From assembly GCF_017591425.1 (NCBI RefSeq), contig NW_024466004.1, positions 36,706,501 to 36,770,500 of the forward strand: 64,000 nt of DNA. Reading direction: 5' to 3'. Origin of the DNA: Ochotona curzoniae. Lineage: Eukaryota; Chordata; Mammalia; Lagomorpha; Ochotonidae. The translations under genes were made by a program, and so were the position numbers. Below are positions 21,300 through 32,984 of the stretch, in pieces (the stretch's first letter is position 1; each line of letters starts with the position of its first letter). The notes beneath the pieces are model-generated. The model was given only the letters and a program-made list of their open reading frames with translations. It was not told the origin of the DNA and searched no databases.

Positions 21300-22270
21300 A
21301 AATGCTAAGAGGATTCTAACAGTTGCTAAGGATGTTTATTCCAGTGATACATTTGGGTACTGAGGAATAACCACAGAATGGCTCAGAAACCCATTTTAAG
21401 CCAAACCCAAGCTAAACACCATTGATCATGACTCCATGACTACCTTGACAGGTGGCCCACAGTGATGTCTTGGCTTTTTGGGAATCAATGGCAGTTAAAT
21501 CAGTGCCCAGCAATTTCTGTAAGTTCTGACTGTTGATCTTTTCCTAAGGTACAAGAATTATAATAAAAGACCAAATTTCCCTTTTGGGGGGAAGGTTGGA
21601 AAAAAGATTAGCATCCTAAATCAAGGGACCCCGGTCTTTTATCACTCAAGGTTTTAGGGTCTACAAACTGTCTCATGTCTTGAAATTGATTGAGAGGCTG
21701 TGATTCTGTGAATCAAGTTATGTGTTCCTTTGACCTGGAAGTTCTTCTGCATTTATAAATCTATTTCATGTTGAAAAATGCTGTGATTAACTAGGCAACA
21801 GCATCGATTTATGAGTCAGACTGATGTTCTCATGGCTGCTTTGGTGCTTCTGTCCATGCAGTAACTGTACAGCCATTGCTTTTAGTGTTTGAATGCGATT
21901 ACTTGTCCCTTGCTCCCAGGAAATTATGCCCAATATGTTGAAGTTTCCCAAGTTAGTGACTGTGAGTCCCACTGCGGAGTACAGCCTACAGGACAATCAC
22001 AGAGCTCTTTAAGAATGTTGGGCTCCCTCAGTTGTTTCTCTGAATGTTGGTGAAATGTCTGCCTCCTGGATCCACTGGAGCAGATCTCAAGTGACAAAGG
22101 GAGTCCAGTGTTCCAGTCTTTCTCTAGGTAAGGCCCAGTGAGATTCACCGTCTTTGACTCTCTGTGCATTATATTTTGATCCACTTTTGGCCAACTCGCC
22201 AAACTGGATAGAGCCACTTCTATAAAAAGCCTTAAAATATTTGAAAGAAAGGACCAGGTCTGATGCAATG
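21300..22270 (-). pseudogene. ERV-L Gag/protease-side remnant (tentative)
   Basis: This is upstream of the RT segment on the same strand. A 132-codon minus-strand opening (22,322-21,924) has no recognisable domain but ends in a Cys-containing stretch. I infer ERV-L origin from continuity only. No 5' LTR was recognised. Confidence 0.3.
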
Positions 22271-22279
22271 GGTAAAATA

Positions 22280-22400
22280 TTTTGAAAATATTTATTCGAA
22301 ATACAGATTTACATATACACAAGGATAAACAGAGAAATTAACATCTTTTGTCTGCTAATTCAGTTTCCAAATGGCACAATGGCCAGGGCTGGGTCTTTAT
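22280..22400 (-). repeat. CSINE fragment (3' part)
   Basis: The reverse tail aaaatatttattcgaaatac and body piece ccaaatggcacaatggccag are visible. The head half is absent. Confidence 0.65.
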
Positions 22401-22591
22401 AAAGGTCTCTGAGAACAGATGTTGATGGAGGTGAGTGGGATGGGTTTTGTATTCAAAAAGGAATTCAGATATGAGACAAAGGGTGCTGGCAAGCAAGGTA
22501 GCAAGGTCTAACGGGATAGGACATCATCAGAATGTCTCTCCAGACAGAATCAGAGTGTCCAGACTGGAGAAAGCAAGGTTAGTTATGAGTC

Positions 22592-22745
22592 TTTTTTAAA
22601 AAAACATGTATTTTATTATCTTTTTGACTTATGTAGAGAAGGACAGATGGAGAAAGTAGGATGCTGGAATGGACAGAACTGGTTTAGAACCTTTGCGCTG
22701 TGACATGGGATATGGGCATCTACAGGCAGATACTGAACTTGCTTG
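22592..22745 (-). repeat. CSINE fragment, middle deleted
   Basis: The tail-side tgtattttattatctttttg and head-side gacatgggatatgggcatc are joined across a missing middle. It is strongly diverged. Confidence 0.45.
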
Positions 22746-22879
22746 AGTATAATACCACTCCTCTACCACCTCATTTTCAATCAGGAACACTTGTTTATTC
22801 AGCAATGTTGAAATACATATTAACTGCTGTTAGTTCTGCAATAGACCTCAAAACTTTCCTCTTCTTAAAATGTTGTACC

Positions 22880-24400
22880 TATTGACTAACAATGTCTTAT
22901 TTCTCCCTCCCCTCTGTCCCAGCCTTTGGTAACTACTATTGACTATTTTAAAGTTTTCATAGAATTGAGATTATGCAGTGTTTTTCCATGCCTGGTATAT
23001 TGCACTTGCTGTCCTCTGGGCTCTTCAGTGATGTTCCAAATGACAGAATTTCCTTCTTTAAAAGTCTGATTATCTTTATTCATTTAACAATTGAGGGGTT
23101 CCTAAATGAATCCACCTAAGTGTACCTTGACTATTGGGAATAGTAAAAATAGAAAAGCAGATATTGACAGATTTCAATTCTTTGGATATATATCCAATCG
23201 TCACATTGTTGGGTCTTATGGTAGTCCTAATTTTAGTGTTTTCAGGACCTTCCATTGTCTTCCTTAATGGCTGTGCTAATTTATATTCCTAGCAACAAAT
23301 TTAAGGGGTTCTTCTAGCACTACCACCATTAATCTTTTTTATAAAACCATCCTCATAGGTGTGAGGCTATCTATCTTGGCAGTTTCAACTTGCATTTCCC
23401 TGACAGTGAGGATATGCATTTTCTCATGAGCCTGCTGTTTCATCTTCAAAAATGGCTATTCAGGTCCTTTGTCCCTTTGAAACAATTGGGTTACTTATTT
23501 TCTTACTGTTCTAAGTGGCTAATTTCCCTGTGCACAAAGGATTCTATCAGATACAGGGTTTGCAGATGCTTCCTCACATTCTGGGTTTTCTCTTTGCTTC
23601 TGTTCAAAGAAAACAGAATATTCTCATCTATTGCTTTGGTATCCATACCACTGAGATCTTGGTAAAAAATCATTGCTGTAGAACTTCTCTGTTCTCAATT
23701 TTACAATTTCCAGATTTTGTATCTTTTTAAAACTTAGTTGATTCTGTATATGACATAAGAATCCTATCATATTCTTCTGCCTGGGGATATGTAGTTTACC
23801 CTGCATCTTTATGGCTTCTGTTCTCACTGTGTATTCCTATAGTCTGTTCTTGGCATTTTTATTGAAAACCAATTGTTTAGAGACAACTTTCCCCCCATTG
23901 GACATTGTGTCTGTTTTATGCCAATATTAGATTTGTAGTGTATTTTAAAGACTGGTAATGTGATGCTTTGTTCTTTGTCAAGACTGCTTTGAGTAGCCTC
24001 GCTTTCCATGGCCTCACAGCTTCCCCCCATTTCTGTGAAAAATTTGTCATTGGAATTTTAATAGGAATTGCAATGACTCTGTAGATTGCTTTTGGGTAAT
24101 GTAAAAAGGAACATGGGTTATCTTACCAACTTGTTCCTTCCACTTTCTTTCATCCTTGTACAGTTGTCAGTAGACAGACACTTACCCTTCTTAGCAAAAT
24201 TTACATCTAAGAATTTTTTATTTGGTTATTCAATATCCTCATCTGAAACAGTAAAAATCCTGTAATATTGAACATTCAACTTCCCTTGAAGTTCAGTCAA
24301 TATCCTGATTTTGTGTTTGACGTTCAGCAATTTCAGTGCTGTTGTTGTGAGAGCTAAAATTGTTCCTCAAAGAGTATCTAGAAGCTCTTAAGTCACCTAT
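22880..24400 (-). mobile_element. LINE-1 3' ORF2 region fragment, old
   Basis: On the plus strand it follows the reverse complement of the L1 ORF2 end: tgttccaaatgacagaat, ggatatatatccaatcg, gtgtgaggctatctatc, tcaacttgcatttccctgac, attcaggtcctttgtcc, then gggttacttattttcttac. The frame is destroyed throughout. It is separate from the 2.4-kb fragment. Confidence 0.75.
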
Positions 24401-24431
24401 GCTGGGGAACTTGAGTTAGCAACTCCAATTC

Positions 24432-24728
24432 TTTAAGGTTTTATTTACTTTTATTGGAAAGGCAGATTTACAGACAGATCCTCCATCCACTGCTTCACCT
24501 CCCAAATGACCACAATGGCCTGAGTTGAGCCAATCCAGAGCCAGGAACCTTCCCCAGCTCTCCCATATGGGCTCAGGTGCCCAAGGCTCTGGGCTATCCT
24601 CCACTGCTTTCCCAGACCACAACCAGGGAGCTGGATGAGAACTGGAGCAAGCGGGATATGAACTGGTACCTGTGGGGATGCCAGTGCTTTCAGGCAGAGG
24701 ATTAGCCAATTGAGCTATCACACCACCG
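24432..24728 (-). repeat. CSINE, minus
   Basis: The tail aaggttttatttacttttat leads into agatcctccatccactgc, tctcccatatgggctcagg and ttcccagaccacaaccagg. The head is ccaattgagctatcacacc. Divergence is moderate. Confidence 0.92.
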
Positions 24729-25084
24729 CAGGAACTCAAATTCTTAACTTTACCCTCACCCCTTTTATCAATAGCAGAAACAACCAACCATTTTTATTTT
24801 CCTCATCTAAGCTTTGCTACTTGTTTCTTATAAGTAGTTTATCAGGAGTATTCAATATTTTGCATGTCTGTAAATACAGGTGATTCCATGGATTTTCTGT
24901 GCTCTGTTTGAGATAACTGAGCATTTCAAAGTCTAATTAAACAATTCCAGAAATGCTAAAACCAATTCAGGATATTCATGTAAAAATTCCTTTAGGAACA
25001 CTTGTGATTTTGGCTCATGCTCCTAGTATTTTATAAGAAGGCAACTGTAAGATGGAGAGCCAAGGAAATCAAAAGCTTTGATCA

Positions 25085-25378
25085 GGGGTCAAGTGCAGTG
25101 CCATTTATCAAGCTAATCCTCTGCCTGCAATGCTGGCACCCCACATGGGCATCATCAGTTCTAGTCCCAGCTGTTTTACTGCTGATCCAGCTCCCTGCTT
25201 ATGGCCTGGGAAAGCTGTGAGGATTCCTTGGGCCCCTGTGACCACATGGAAGACACAAAAGAAGCTCCTGGCATCGGACTGGCACAGTTCTGGCTGTACT
25301 TGGCCATTTGGGAGTGAACCAGTGAATGGAAGATTTCTGTCTCTTTCTAATTCTTACTTTCATGTAAAATAATTCTTG
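25085..25378 (+). repeat. CSINE, plus
   Basis: The head is aggggtcaagtgcagtgcc. The body includes tgatccagctccctgctta, gaagaagctcctggcatcg-like text and gagtgaaccagtgaatgg. The tail is degraded (catgtaaaataattc). Confidence 0.88.
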
Positions 25379-27165
25379 GAAAAAAAATATCATTCTGTAT
25401 ATGTCCCTCTCTCTCTCTCCAAACAACCAACCATTTAGATTAGTGCAAAACTGAAGGCCTTCACAATCTGAAGAATGTGTTGGCAGGGCGGGGTGGGAGT
25501 GGTGGAGGAAGTTTGCTGGTACAAATTCTGGAGTCTTTAGCGTAGCTTGGTTTCTGCTGTTCAAGATAGAAGTTGGGTGGCCCAGCTCCAGCACAGGGAG
25601 TTTACTTTTTCTCTGCCTTTTTGTTCTATCTATGCTTTAACTCAACTACTTGGATGGAGCCTATTCACAAAGGGTCCTTATTCAGCTTGCTGATTCAAAA
25701 GTCTGTCTATGCCATTAATAATTTCATACTCCACCCCCCCCCCCAAAATGTTCTCCCAGTTGTTTGGGTACCACTTGACCCAGTCAGGTGGACACCTAAA
25801 ATGAATCTTCAGTGGGAGAGAATTTCTGGGAGATTAATTTTTCACAAAAAGCTTATTATTCAAAAGAGCTTAAATGTGTCCTCCTTCTGGGTTCTCATCC
25901 TGGTCCCCAAATGACTAAAGAATAGGTTTTAGTTCCTATGACAGAGTCCTCTGATGGCACTTACCCATCCTTATTTGTAAAGAGAATGACAGACTTGTCA
26001 TGTGCATAGCATTATCTAAAACAGAATCCTTGTCCAAATAGGACACTGGTAATTTCCCGAGATTTGCTCTTCCATTTGTTCAGAACTGGCTGTGGTTGTG
26101 CCCAGAATGCATGTGCCACAGATGGGAAGGTAAAAGGACAACAGGCGTGATGGATGCAGCCAAGTATTAACCAGGCTTGTAGAAAAAATGACACAGAAAC
26201 ACTCAGTAACCAAAATATATTATTTATAACTTAAAAATTTTTCACATAAAAATACATAGTATTTTTACTACCCTCTTAGCAAAGGTACATCAAAAATATG
26301 GACAATAAGACAATGATTGCATTTCTTGTAATTAACTTGGGCTTCTCACATTGCTGTCTGAACATCTAACTCACTGGTCCGTTGCGAGGTGTCTGACCTT
26401 GTAACTTTGTCCTGTAATTGCACTTATTGGTATGTGGTAACTGAGCACTTGGAATGTGACTATTTCAATTGAGATGTGCTCTTATGAAATATGTTGACGA
26501 TAAAGTATCAAATGCACACACTAATTTTACATGGCCATATTTTACATTACATTGTCATTACCTACAATGGGGCTAGATAATTTGGTAGAGTCCCTGTAGC
26601 TTTGACTTAGTATATTATATACTTGCCATCTGCTTTTGGAAATGGGAATTTGCAAATGGTGTTATGGTTGTTTTTATAGTTTTTTTTTTCTGACATCACA
26701 TTTTAAATACATTATTTACTAAGGCAGGAATGGCATTTGGCCTGTTGCTTTAAAGACTAAAACCATGTGATAAAATTACATTTCCCTATTACTTGTAAAA
26801 TATATTTTTTTACCTTATTATCAAGTGCAAAAAAAAATACCTAGAGGAAGGAGTGGAGGACTGAGGAAACACAGGAGAATTCACCACCTCCTGATTCAGA
26901 GTTACAACTCCCTTCAGAATTACTGAGGAAATTCTATCAGTCCAGGTGATGTGCCTGTTGACCCCACTGTGCTCACACTCTTTCGCCTACCTTCACAGGA
27001 AAGAAAAATTGCTTCCTGTCACAAATTACTGCACAGTTGGGTAACAATCAGCAGAGTATTTACGGTCAAAGGATCATGAATCTGGAACAAAGGAATCTGC
27101 TCATGGTCCCAATGTGGCTGGCGAGTCAGTACATCAGCACTGTTTCCCATGTTAGTTAAGGGTGA
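25379..27165. other. CEP162 3' flank, no gene recognised
   Basis: AT-rich sequence with a C-run at about 25,734-25,743 and no recognised exon or repeat. I looked for MRAP2, which I remember as lying beyond the CEP162 3' end in human. I saw no matching coding segment here or further left. Confidence 0.45.
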
Positions 27166-27171
27166 TTTATT
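27166..27171 (-). promoter_or_regulatory. Candidate CEP162 polyadenylation signal
   Basis: On the minus strand an AATAAA hexamer lies 129 nt past the CEP162 stop. It is the first canonical signal downstream of the coding end. Cleavage would fall at roughly 27,140-27,155. A longer 3' UTR using a signal further left is equally possible, as I cannot see transcript evidence. Confidence 0.45.
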
Positions 27172-27299
27172 TTTAAAATGCTCTTCTGGCATTTGCTTCT
27201 GGAATCACACTGGAACACATTTTTCCACATACTTTCCTGACAGTGTGCAGTCCCATCCATCTTGGTGCCTTTCACTGAAGTCCTGCAGAACCTGACCTT

Positions 27300-27509
27300 C
27301 TAGCAATAGTCTGGTGCATTCACTTCATCTGAAAGAGCGATTGGTACAACCACCCCCTGCCGGTGCAGCTCTCGGAGAACATCTAATATGGAGTCTAACT
27401 CTGTGCGGAACTTGTCCAGCTCACGGTTCTTTAACTGTGCGAGTCTTTTCCATTTCTCCACTTCTTTGTTTTGCTCCGTTTCCACGACTTGGTGTGTTTG
27501 CTGTATTAT
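27300..27509 (-). CDS. CEP162: CEP162 terminal coding exon and stop
   Basis: This 210-nt exon (acceptor GTACTTGCAG) holds 69 codons plus stop. It encodes IIQQTHQVVETEQNKEVEKW, KRLAQLKNRELDKFRTELDS and ILDVLRELHRQGVVVPIALS, then DEVNAPDYC. The stop is TAG at 27,300-27,302. The coiled coil ends near RELHRQG and a short non-helical tail follows. I remember the human protein ending in APEY, so a former TGA may have become TGC here, adding one cysteine before a new stop. That comparison is from memory. Confidence 0.97.
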   Translation of the reverse strand: MIQQTHQVVETEQNKEVEKWKRLAQLKNRELDKFRTELDSILDVLRELHRQGVVVPIALSDEVNAPDYC

Positions 27510-27637
27510 CTGCAAGTACAAGAATTCCACATGACTGTTAACAGTTCATGGTAGAGTCTCAAAGAGCTAAGGTAGGACAATGCTGCATAGGCAAACCTGA
27601 GAACTGGCTCCATCATAAAGCTCTGGGTATGCAGTGT

Positions 27638-27754
27638 GAGGGTACTCCAAAAAAAATAATAGAAAAATGTTTATTTTGGTGCAATGAATGCTGAAGTGTG
27701 CACGCAATATTTTCATAACATGTATTTCTGTGAACTTTGTGAAGAACCCTTGTA
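27638..27754. mobile_element. Mariner-like MITE
   Basis: A short element bounded by inverted ends gggtactccaaaaa and the reverse-complement-like ttgtgaagaaccc, with TTTATTTTGGTGCAATGAA inside. The layout and text resemble the MADE1/mariner-derived MITEs of mammals. It has no coding capacity and lies in the last CEP162 intron, about 130 bp upstream of the terminal exon in gene orientation. Confidence 0.65.
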
Positions 27755-27764
27755 ATTTCTTCAA

Positions 27765-28400
27765 AGAATAAGTGTTTTTGTTCTCATAAGATTCATATGT
27801 GGAAGCCCTAACCTTTGGTGTGGCTGTTTGCAGTGGAAGGGCATAATTCAGGTAAATGAGGTCTTAAAGTTGAGGCCCTAGGGCTAGCACAGTGGCACAG
27901 CACATTAAGTTACCCCCTGTTAACACGAGCATCCCATATAAGCTCCCATTTACAGCTCCCTGCTAACATGATGGGAAGCAGCAGAGGATGATCCGCTGTA
28001 ACCTAGATGAAGTTGTAGGCTCATGGCATCAGTCTGGCCTAGCCTCGGCTATTAGGGTGCTCTGGGGAGTGAACCAGTGGATGGAAGACCTCTTCATCAG
28101 TCCCCCCTGAGTCTGCCTTTCAAATCTCAAAGGAAAAAGAAAGTGAGACAGGATCACTAATGTGATGGGATTACTGTCTGCATAAAGCCATCAGAGATCT
28201 CTGCTTTCTCTCCTCTCCTGCCTGCACCAGGAAGGGTCCCATGAGAACAGACAGTGGTGGTTGCTAGGCTGGGAGAGAAGCCCGCACTAGACACTACACC
28301 AACCAGCACCTGACCTTGGAACCATGAGAAAGTAAATCTCAGTTACTCTTGCCACGTAATAGTCTGACATTTTGTCAGTAGCTCAATCAGGCTAATACAC
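27765..28400 (+). mobile_element. MaLR/MER-type LTR relic split by a CSINE
   Basis: The left part has ataagattcatatgtggaagcc; the right part has gtgatgggattactgtctgc, gaagggtcccatgagaac and ccatgagaaagtaaatctc. These occur in the order expected of an old mammalian LTR or MER element. The CSINE at 27,877-28,135 interrupts it. Confidence 0.45.
27877..28135 (+). repeat. CSINE inside LTR relic
   Basis: The head is agggctagcacagtggcac, the B-box region is degraded, the middle is shortened, then gagtgaaccagtggatgg and tttcaaatctcaaagg at the tail. It is an older form whose tail looks more rabbit-like. Confidence 0.82.
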
Positions 28401-28840
28401 TGTACAGGAAAAGCTAAGTGTTAGCACCAACACAGTATCATTATATTCAACAGTTCAAATTCTACTGTTTATGATTAAGTAATTACATTACATACTAGCT
28501 GTATAACAACTTAAAAATATTTCAGTACACATTTATTTCCGAGTGAACACTTGTTGGAATGACCTGAATAGACAACACTGTTCCCAGGGCAGCACGCGTA
28601 ACTTCTTAGATGCCTGTTAATAACTAAGAACTCAACCCAAGTGTTTTCCACTTCTCTCAATATGAGGCAAGCTGATCTTTAAGAATATGAGATTTAAAGC
28701 TTTATTATCTCTTAAAAGTGATACACTTATCTTTAACAAGATCAAAACACATAGGAAACACTTCAGCTTTTGCTAGGAGTGCAGAACTAGCCAATGAAAG
28801 GCACGTACAGACGCCCAAGCACGTGTGTAATCTACTTTAC

Positions 28841-28975
28841 CTGCTGCAGTTCCTGCTCTCTCTGTCTGTGTCTCATTTCCATCTGTTGAATTTTCTTCTC
28901 TAAGCCCATGAAATGTTTCATCTCTGGTGTGTGCTTTTCTTTGGCTTCTCTCAATTCTTCTAAGAGTTTTGTAAT
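28841..28975 (-). CDS. CEP162: CEP162 coiled-coil exon ([20 protein letters not shown])
   Basis: This 135-nt exon (45 codons, phase 0 to 0) has acceptor TTAG after a weak pyrimidine tract and donor CAG|GTAAAG. It encodes [40 protein letters not shown] and QELQQ. A long minus-strand CSINE sits about 80 bp upstream in the intron (29,056-29,388). Confidence 0.96.
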
Positions 28976-29055
28976 CTAAAATTTGAAATATGACAGTCAC
29001 TAAGTAACACAATCTTGAAAATGTAGGTGTTTTCATAAAAAACGTAGGTGTTTTC

Positions 29056-29388
29056 TTTTTTTAAAAAAAGATTTATTTATTATTTTTTTTCATTGGAAAG
29101 GCGGATATACAGAGAGGAGAGACAGAGAGGAAGATCTTCCATCCGATGATTCACTCCCCAAGTGAGCGCAACGGCCCATGCTATGCCAATCTGAAGCCAG
29201 GAGCCTCTTCCGGGTCTCCCACGTGGGTGCAGGGTCCCAAAGCTTTGGGCTTTCCTCGACTGCTTTCCCAGGCTACAGGCAGGGAGCTGGAAGGGAAGCG
29301 GGGCTGCTGGGATTAGAACCGGCGCCCATATGGGATCCAGGGCGTGCAAGGCGAGGACCTTAACCACTGCGCCATTGTGCCGGGCTCA
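29056..29388 (-). repeat. CSINE, young minus copy with TSD
   Basis: The T-rich tail at 29,056-29,091 is followed by a near-intact body through the B box (ggattagaaccggcgccc) to head gccattgtgccgggc. The 12-bp gtaggtgttttc lies at 29,044-29,055 and 29,392-29,403. A third copy at 29,023 shows the target was already a tandem repeat. Confidence 0.95.
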
Positions 29389-30104
29389 AAAGTAGGTGTT
29401 TTCATAAAACTTCTCTAGAGTTACCTTGGCTTGTTAACAGTCTTCATATGCTGTGTCAATGGATGAAAGTTCCCCTTAGAGTACTACCACCTTCTCTCTC
29501 TGGTTATGAGGTTCAAAGCTGTGATATCTTGTGCTATGCTACAGTGTATTTGTTACCTTTTAGGATTAAATGCGCAGTGGAGCTTCTCTGTGTTGGACCT
29601 ATGGATGCAGACAGGCGAAGGACACACTGTGTCCTCACAGAGGCTAGTCCACTGGATCACCTCTGTTATGTCTAAACTGTTAGCATCAGGGAGTAAAATG
29701 AAGAGGATTTGAAGGGGCTCTTCATACCGGGCTTGGTGAAACAAACCAACAGCACTTTCTTTGTGACACAAGGATGCTGAAACAAGTAAGATAAAGTTTA
29801 CTTTGAAGAAAAACTGAAGTCTATGCATATGTCTCCAATAATTAATGGAAACATGTTAGGAAAAAATGGACTTCATGTTTTTCACCAAAAATACTTCTCT
29901 CAATTCTCTTTTCCATGAAAATTTTAAAACATCCTTACCTAAATAATACTAAAAGAAAAAGTATCTTACCCAAACAGGCGTTTTTTTTCAACCACACTCA
30001 AGGTAAATTCAATCGGAAATCTAAGTATTTCAAATTTGGAATATTCTGTCGCTGTCATCAGTGACCAAAGACTTTAATTGGGCTCACTTGTAGAATACAA
30101 CATG

Positions 30105-30300
30105 CTGCAGTGATGGGCACTGGCATAAAAGATCTTATGTGTCAAAATAATTAAGAGTGATCGAAGGATGCTACCACATTGGGAAACCCAGAGTTCCAGG
30201 CACCTGTCTCTGGCTCTGGCCTGGCAGTTAGATATTTCGGGGGTGCACCAGTGGCTAGAAGATCTCTGTATCACTCTGCTTTCAAATAAATAATAAATAA
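30105..30300 (+). repeat. CSINE, internally deleted
   Basis: A degraded head (gggcactggcataaaagat) is joined to the second half (gaaacccagagttccaggc, gaagatctctgtatcactc). The tail is tttcaaataaataataaat. Confidence 0.65.
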
Positions 30301-32181
30301 TTTAGGGAAAGTTACCAGAAAACAGTTCCTCATTGCTTTAAAATGTACAATGTACCTTCATTTCTGACCATATGTAATAAAAAAGATAGTTACTTTCTTT
30401 CCTGGAAAACATGACTGAATACAGGAAACAACTGTTTTTAGACCCTGGATAACAGCACTGAAGGACTGTGATTCCGGAGAGAAGAAAAATAGTGATCTTT
30501 CTCATGATTAGCTTGTTTATTGCCTGGAGGCAGTTTTGAAGCCAAAGGAAATCGGAGAACTCACAAAGTGGGTAAGAAAGCAAACCCTTGACACATAGGA
30601 GGATATTAGGGAGCACCGGGAAGGGTGTTAGTTTATAATAGCTGTCGTAACAGAGCTGATTCATTATTACTAACTCCATACTGGAAGCAGGTAATCATGT
30701 TAAAAGGTAGAATGGCACTATTTTAACAGGCCTGAATGTCTTAGTTTTCCAGAAACTAGGCTTAGAATTACTGTGCTGCAGATGAGATGGCTTGAATGTG
30801 TCCTTGAGTTCAAGTGTTGAGGGCAAAACTCCCAATGCAAAAGTGTTGGAAACAGATAAGAGGGTATTAGGCCTGCCCTTCTAAGAGTATGAAAGGCATC
30901 ATTTTAGGACTGGGTTATCTCCAGGCCATGGTTGGGTCGCTCTTTGTTTTTAGTGCTGTTTCACCCTGTGACAGAAAGTGCTAAGTCCTAACTGACAGTC
31001 CAGGACTGTGTTTTTATATTTTTCAGACTCCAGGAGCAAATGGCCTTTTAAAAAATTACTCATTCTTAGGTATTGCTTTATAGCATTAGAAAAGACAGTA
31101 GCTTTTCCCACTTTTTACTGTTTCACCTATGTTTAAAAGACCATTCTAAACTTTCACTGTATGGTTAAATCAGGGACATTATAACATGGCTAAGCCTCAT
31201 ATTTTATCCTATAAATATGCATACATTCCTTTTTTACTTTTTCCTAAAGCCTTTACTTCAGTTCTGTGAGGATCAATAAACTTATATGGATCTTAATCAG
31301 GAATGTACAGTTTTTTCCTTGTTTCCTTTGGTTCTCATCTCTCTCTACAAATCTGTTCTTTGTTGAAGATGCTACAAAAGCCAGCGTTCGAAGTCACTGT
31401 TCTGAGTTACTTTCTGCTGAGGTTTCTCCCACGTGATGTGTGCATTAATATCTTGTTTTCTCGTGGTAATCTTTTACTACATGGGTCCATGCCAACTTAG
31501 AGTTTGAGGATTGAGAAAATATTTTTCCCTCCTTTATCACTTCTGGTGATCCAAATGGGACTTCCTGGATTGTATTACTTGACATGAGATCCTGGGAAAA
31601 CTAGAAATCGGTCAAAGGTAAGAATTCCTAGCAAAGTCAACCCTCCCAGATTTGTCTATAAAGTCACTGAGAGGAAGGTCTTTGTTTATAAGGTTGTTCC
31701 TTTCTAAATTGAGACTGATAAGAAAAAAATCTTTCTAAACATAAGTTGTTCGAATAACTGGTAAGGATTGGGTTTTGGGTACCTGATTACTATTAGGTGC
31801 CCACAGATGGCCACTGTTCTTATTTTTGCGTCACATTACGTAAGGAAGAGAATGGTGGGTAAACACAAACATGAGTTTTACAGGCCTACTGCTTGAGCCA
31901 GTCTTACAGACTGGTGAATTCATGATTCTAACCAGATTGGTTGCTCTTAAGATAACTGCAGTGGATTCCTGATCAGAAGAAAAGATGACTTATTTTGTCT
32001 CGACAGCTTAGCTTTTGACCAACGAGAATGCTCTGTCCAGTGTGGGTGGGAGCATGCAGAGGTGTTGGCTTGCAGAAGGCCACCAGAAGGATACAGTGTG
32101 AACTTACAAGCTACAATCAGCACTGTGGTATGACAGGTTTGGTCTGTGACTAGAAGACTCTCATTTTGCAGACTTGAAAGA
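30301..32181. other. Intron sequence, little recognised
   Basis: At 30,785-30,970 the text (cttgaatgtgtccttgag, gggtattaggcctgccc, ggttatctccaggccatgg) resembles an old MaLR/MER-type LTR on the plus strand, but this is weak. The remainder is unassigned. Confidence 0.35.
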
Positions 32182-32229
32182 CAACTCAAACATTCTCTCT
32201 TTTTTTTTTTTTTTCAACTCAAACATTCT
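32182..32229 (-). mobile_element. Tail-only retroposition footprint
   Basis: A 15-bp perfect direct repeat, caactcaaacattct, at 32,182-32,196 and 32,215-32,229 flanks only ctct plus a run of T (32,197-32,214). This is what L1-type retroposition leaves when nothing but the poly(A) tail is copied. Confidence 0.7.
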
Positions 32230-32984
32230 TACCGCTTACATAGCAACAAGGGTCTCTGCTTTCTTAGGCTATCTATGGGAGAAACATTGGATCTTTATGG
32301 GACTATTACCTTTTGCAGCCTTCTTGAAGACACCTCTAGCATGCACAGTTAAATTATAAAGTCTCACTGGGCCAGAGATACATTAAAAAATGAACATATG
32401 ACCACCCTAGAAAATGCCTGTTGGAACGCATGACAAGATATACCTTGGAAGCAGACTGCTACAGTTGGTCTTAGATGTCTTTAACCGAATCAACCAAACG
32501 AAAAATCAAAACTCAAAATCGAAGTCAGACTTTAGCCCTGTTAAAATAATATTTCAGTCTTCTCTCTCCCCCAAAACTCTCCAACTCTGGATTTTTTTGA
32601 TCCTTGATTTTAACGCTTTTGCACAATCAGGTCTTATTCCTCCACTTCCCCAGAAATTTCTTTAAAATGCTCAACTGCTTGCTTTTTTTTTTTCCTGAAA
32701 TATTTCCAAAAAAGGTCACTCCAGCCTTATCTGGAGGCCTGGGGCATTCAGAGGACTTACACAAATAATGATAAGCAGCAGAGGATCAGCTGAGGGAACT
32801 CACAGCCATGACTGCCTTACCACCAGACTGCATTAGCTCCTGGCCTCCCACTATTTTTGGCCCCAAGTCACCCTATAGCTCTAATAAAAGGCAAAACACT
32901 GGTTAAGGAACTTAAAACTACCTAGTAATATGATTCTTTAGTAACTATTGACTTCATGGAGTCAACAAAGTCCTGGTCTGGGAC

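Noticed and set aside
1..27000. MRAP2, the expected neighbour by human synteny
   Set aside because: I found no stretch encoding any recognisable part of MRAP2. It may lie just beyond the left edge.
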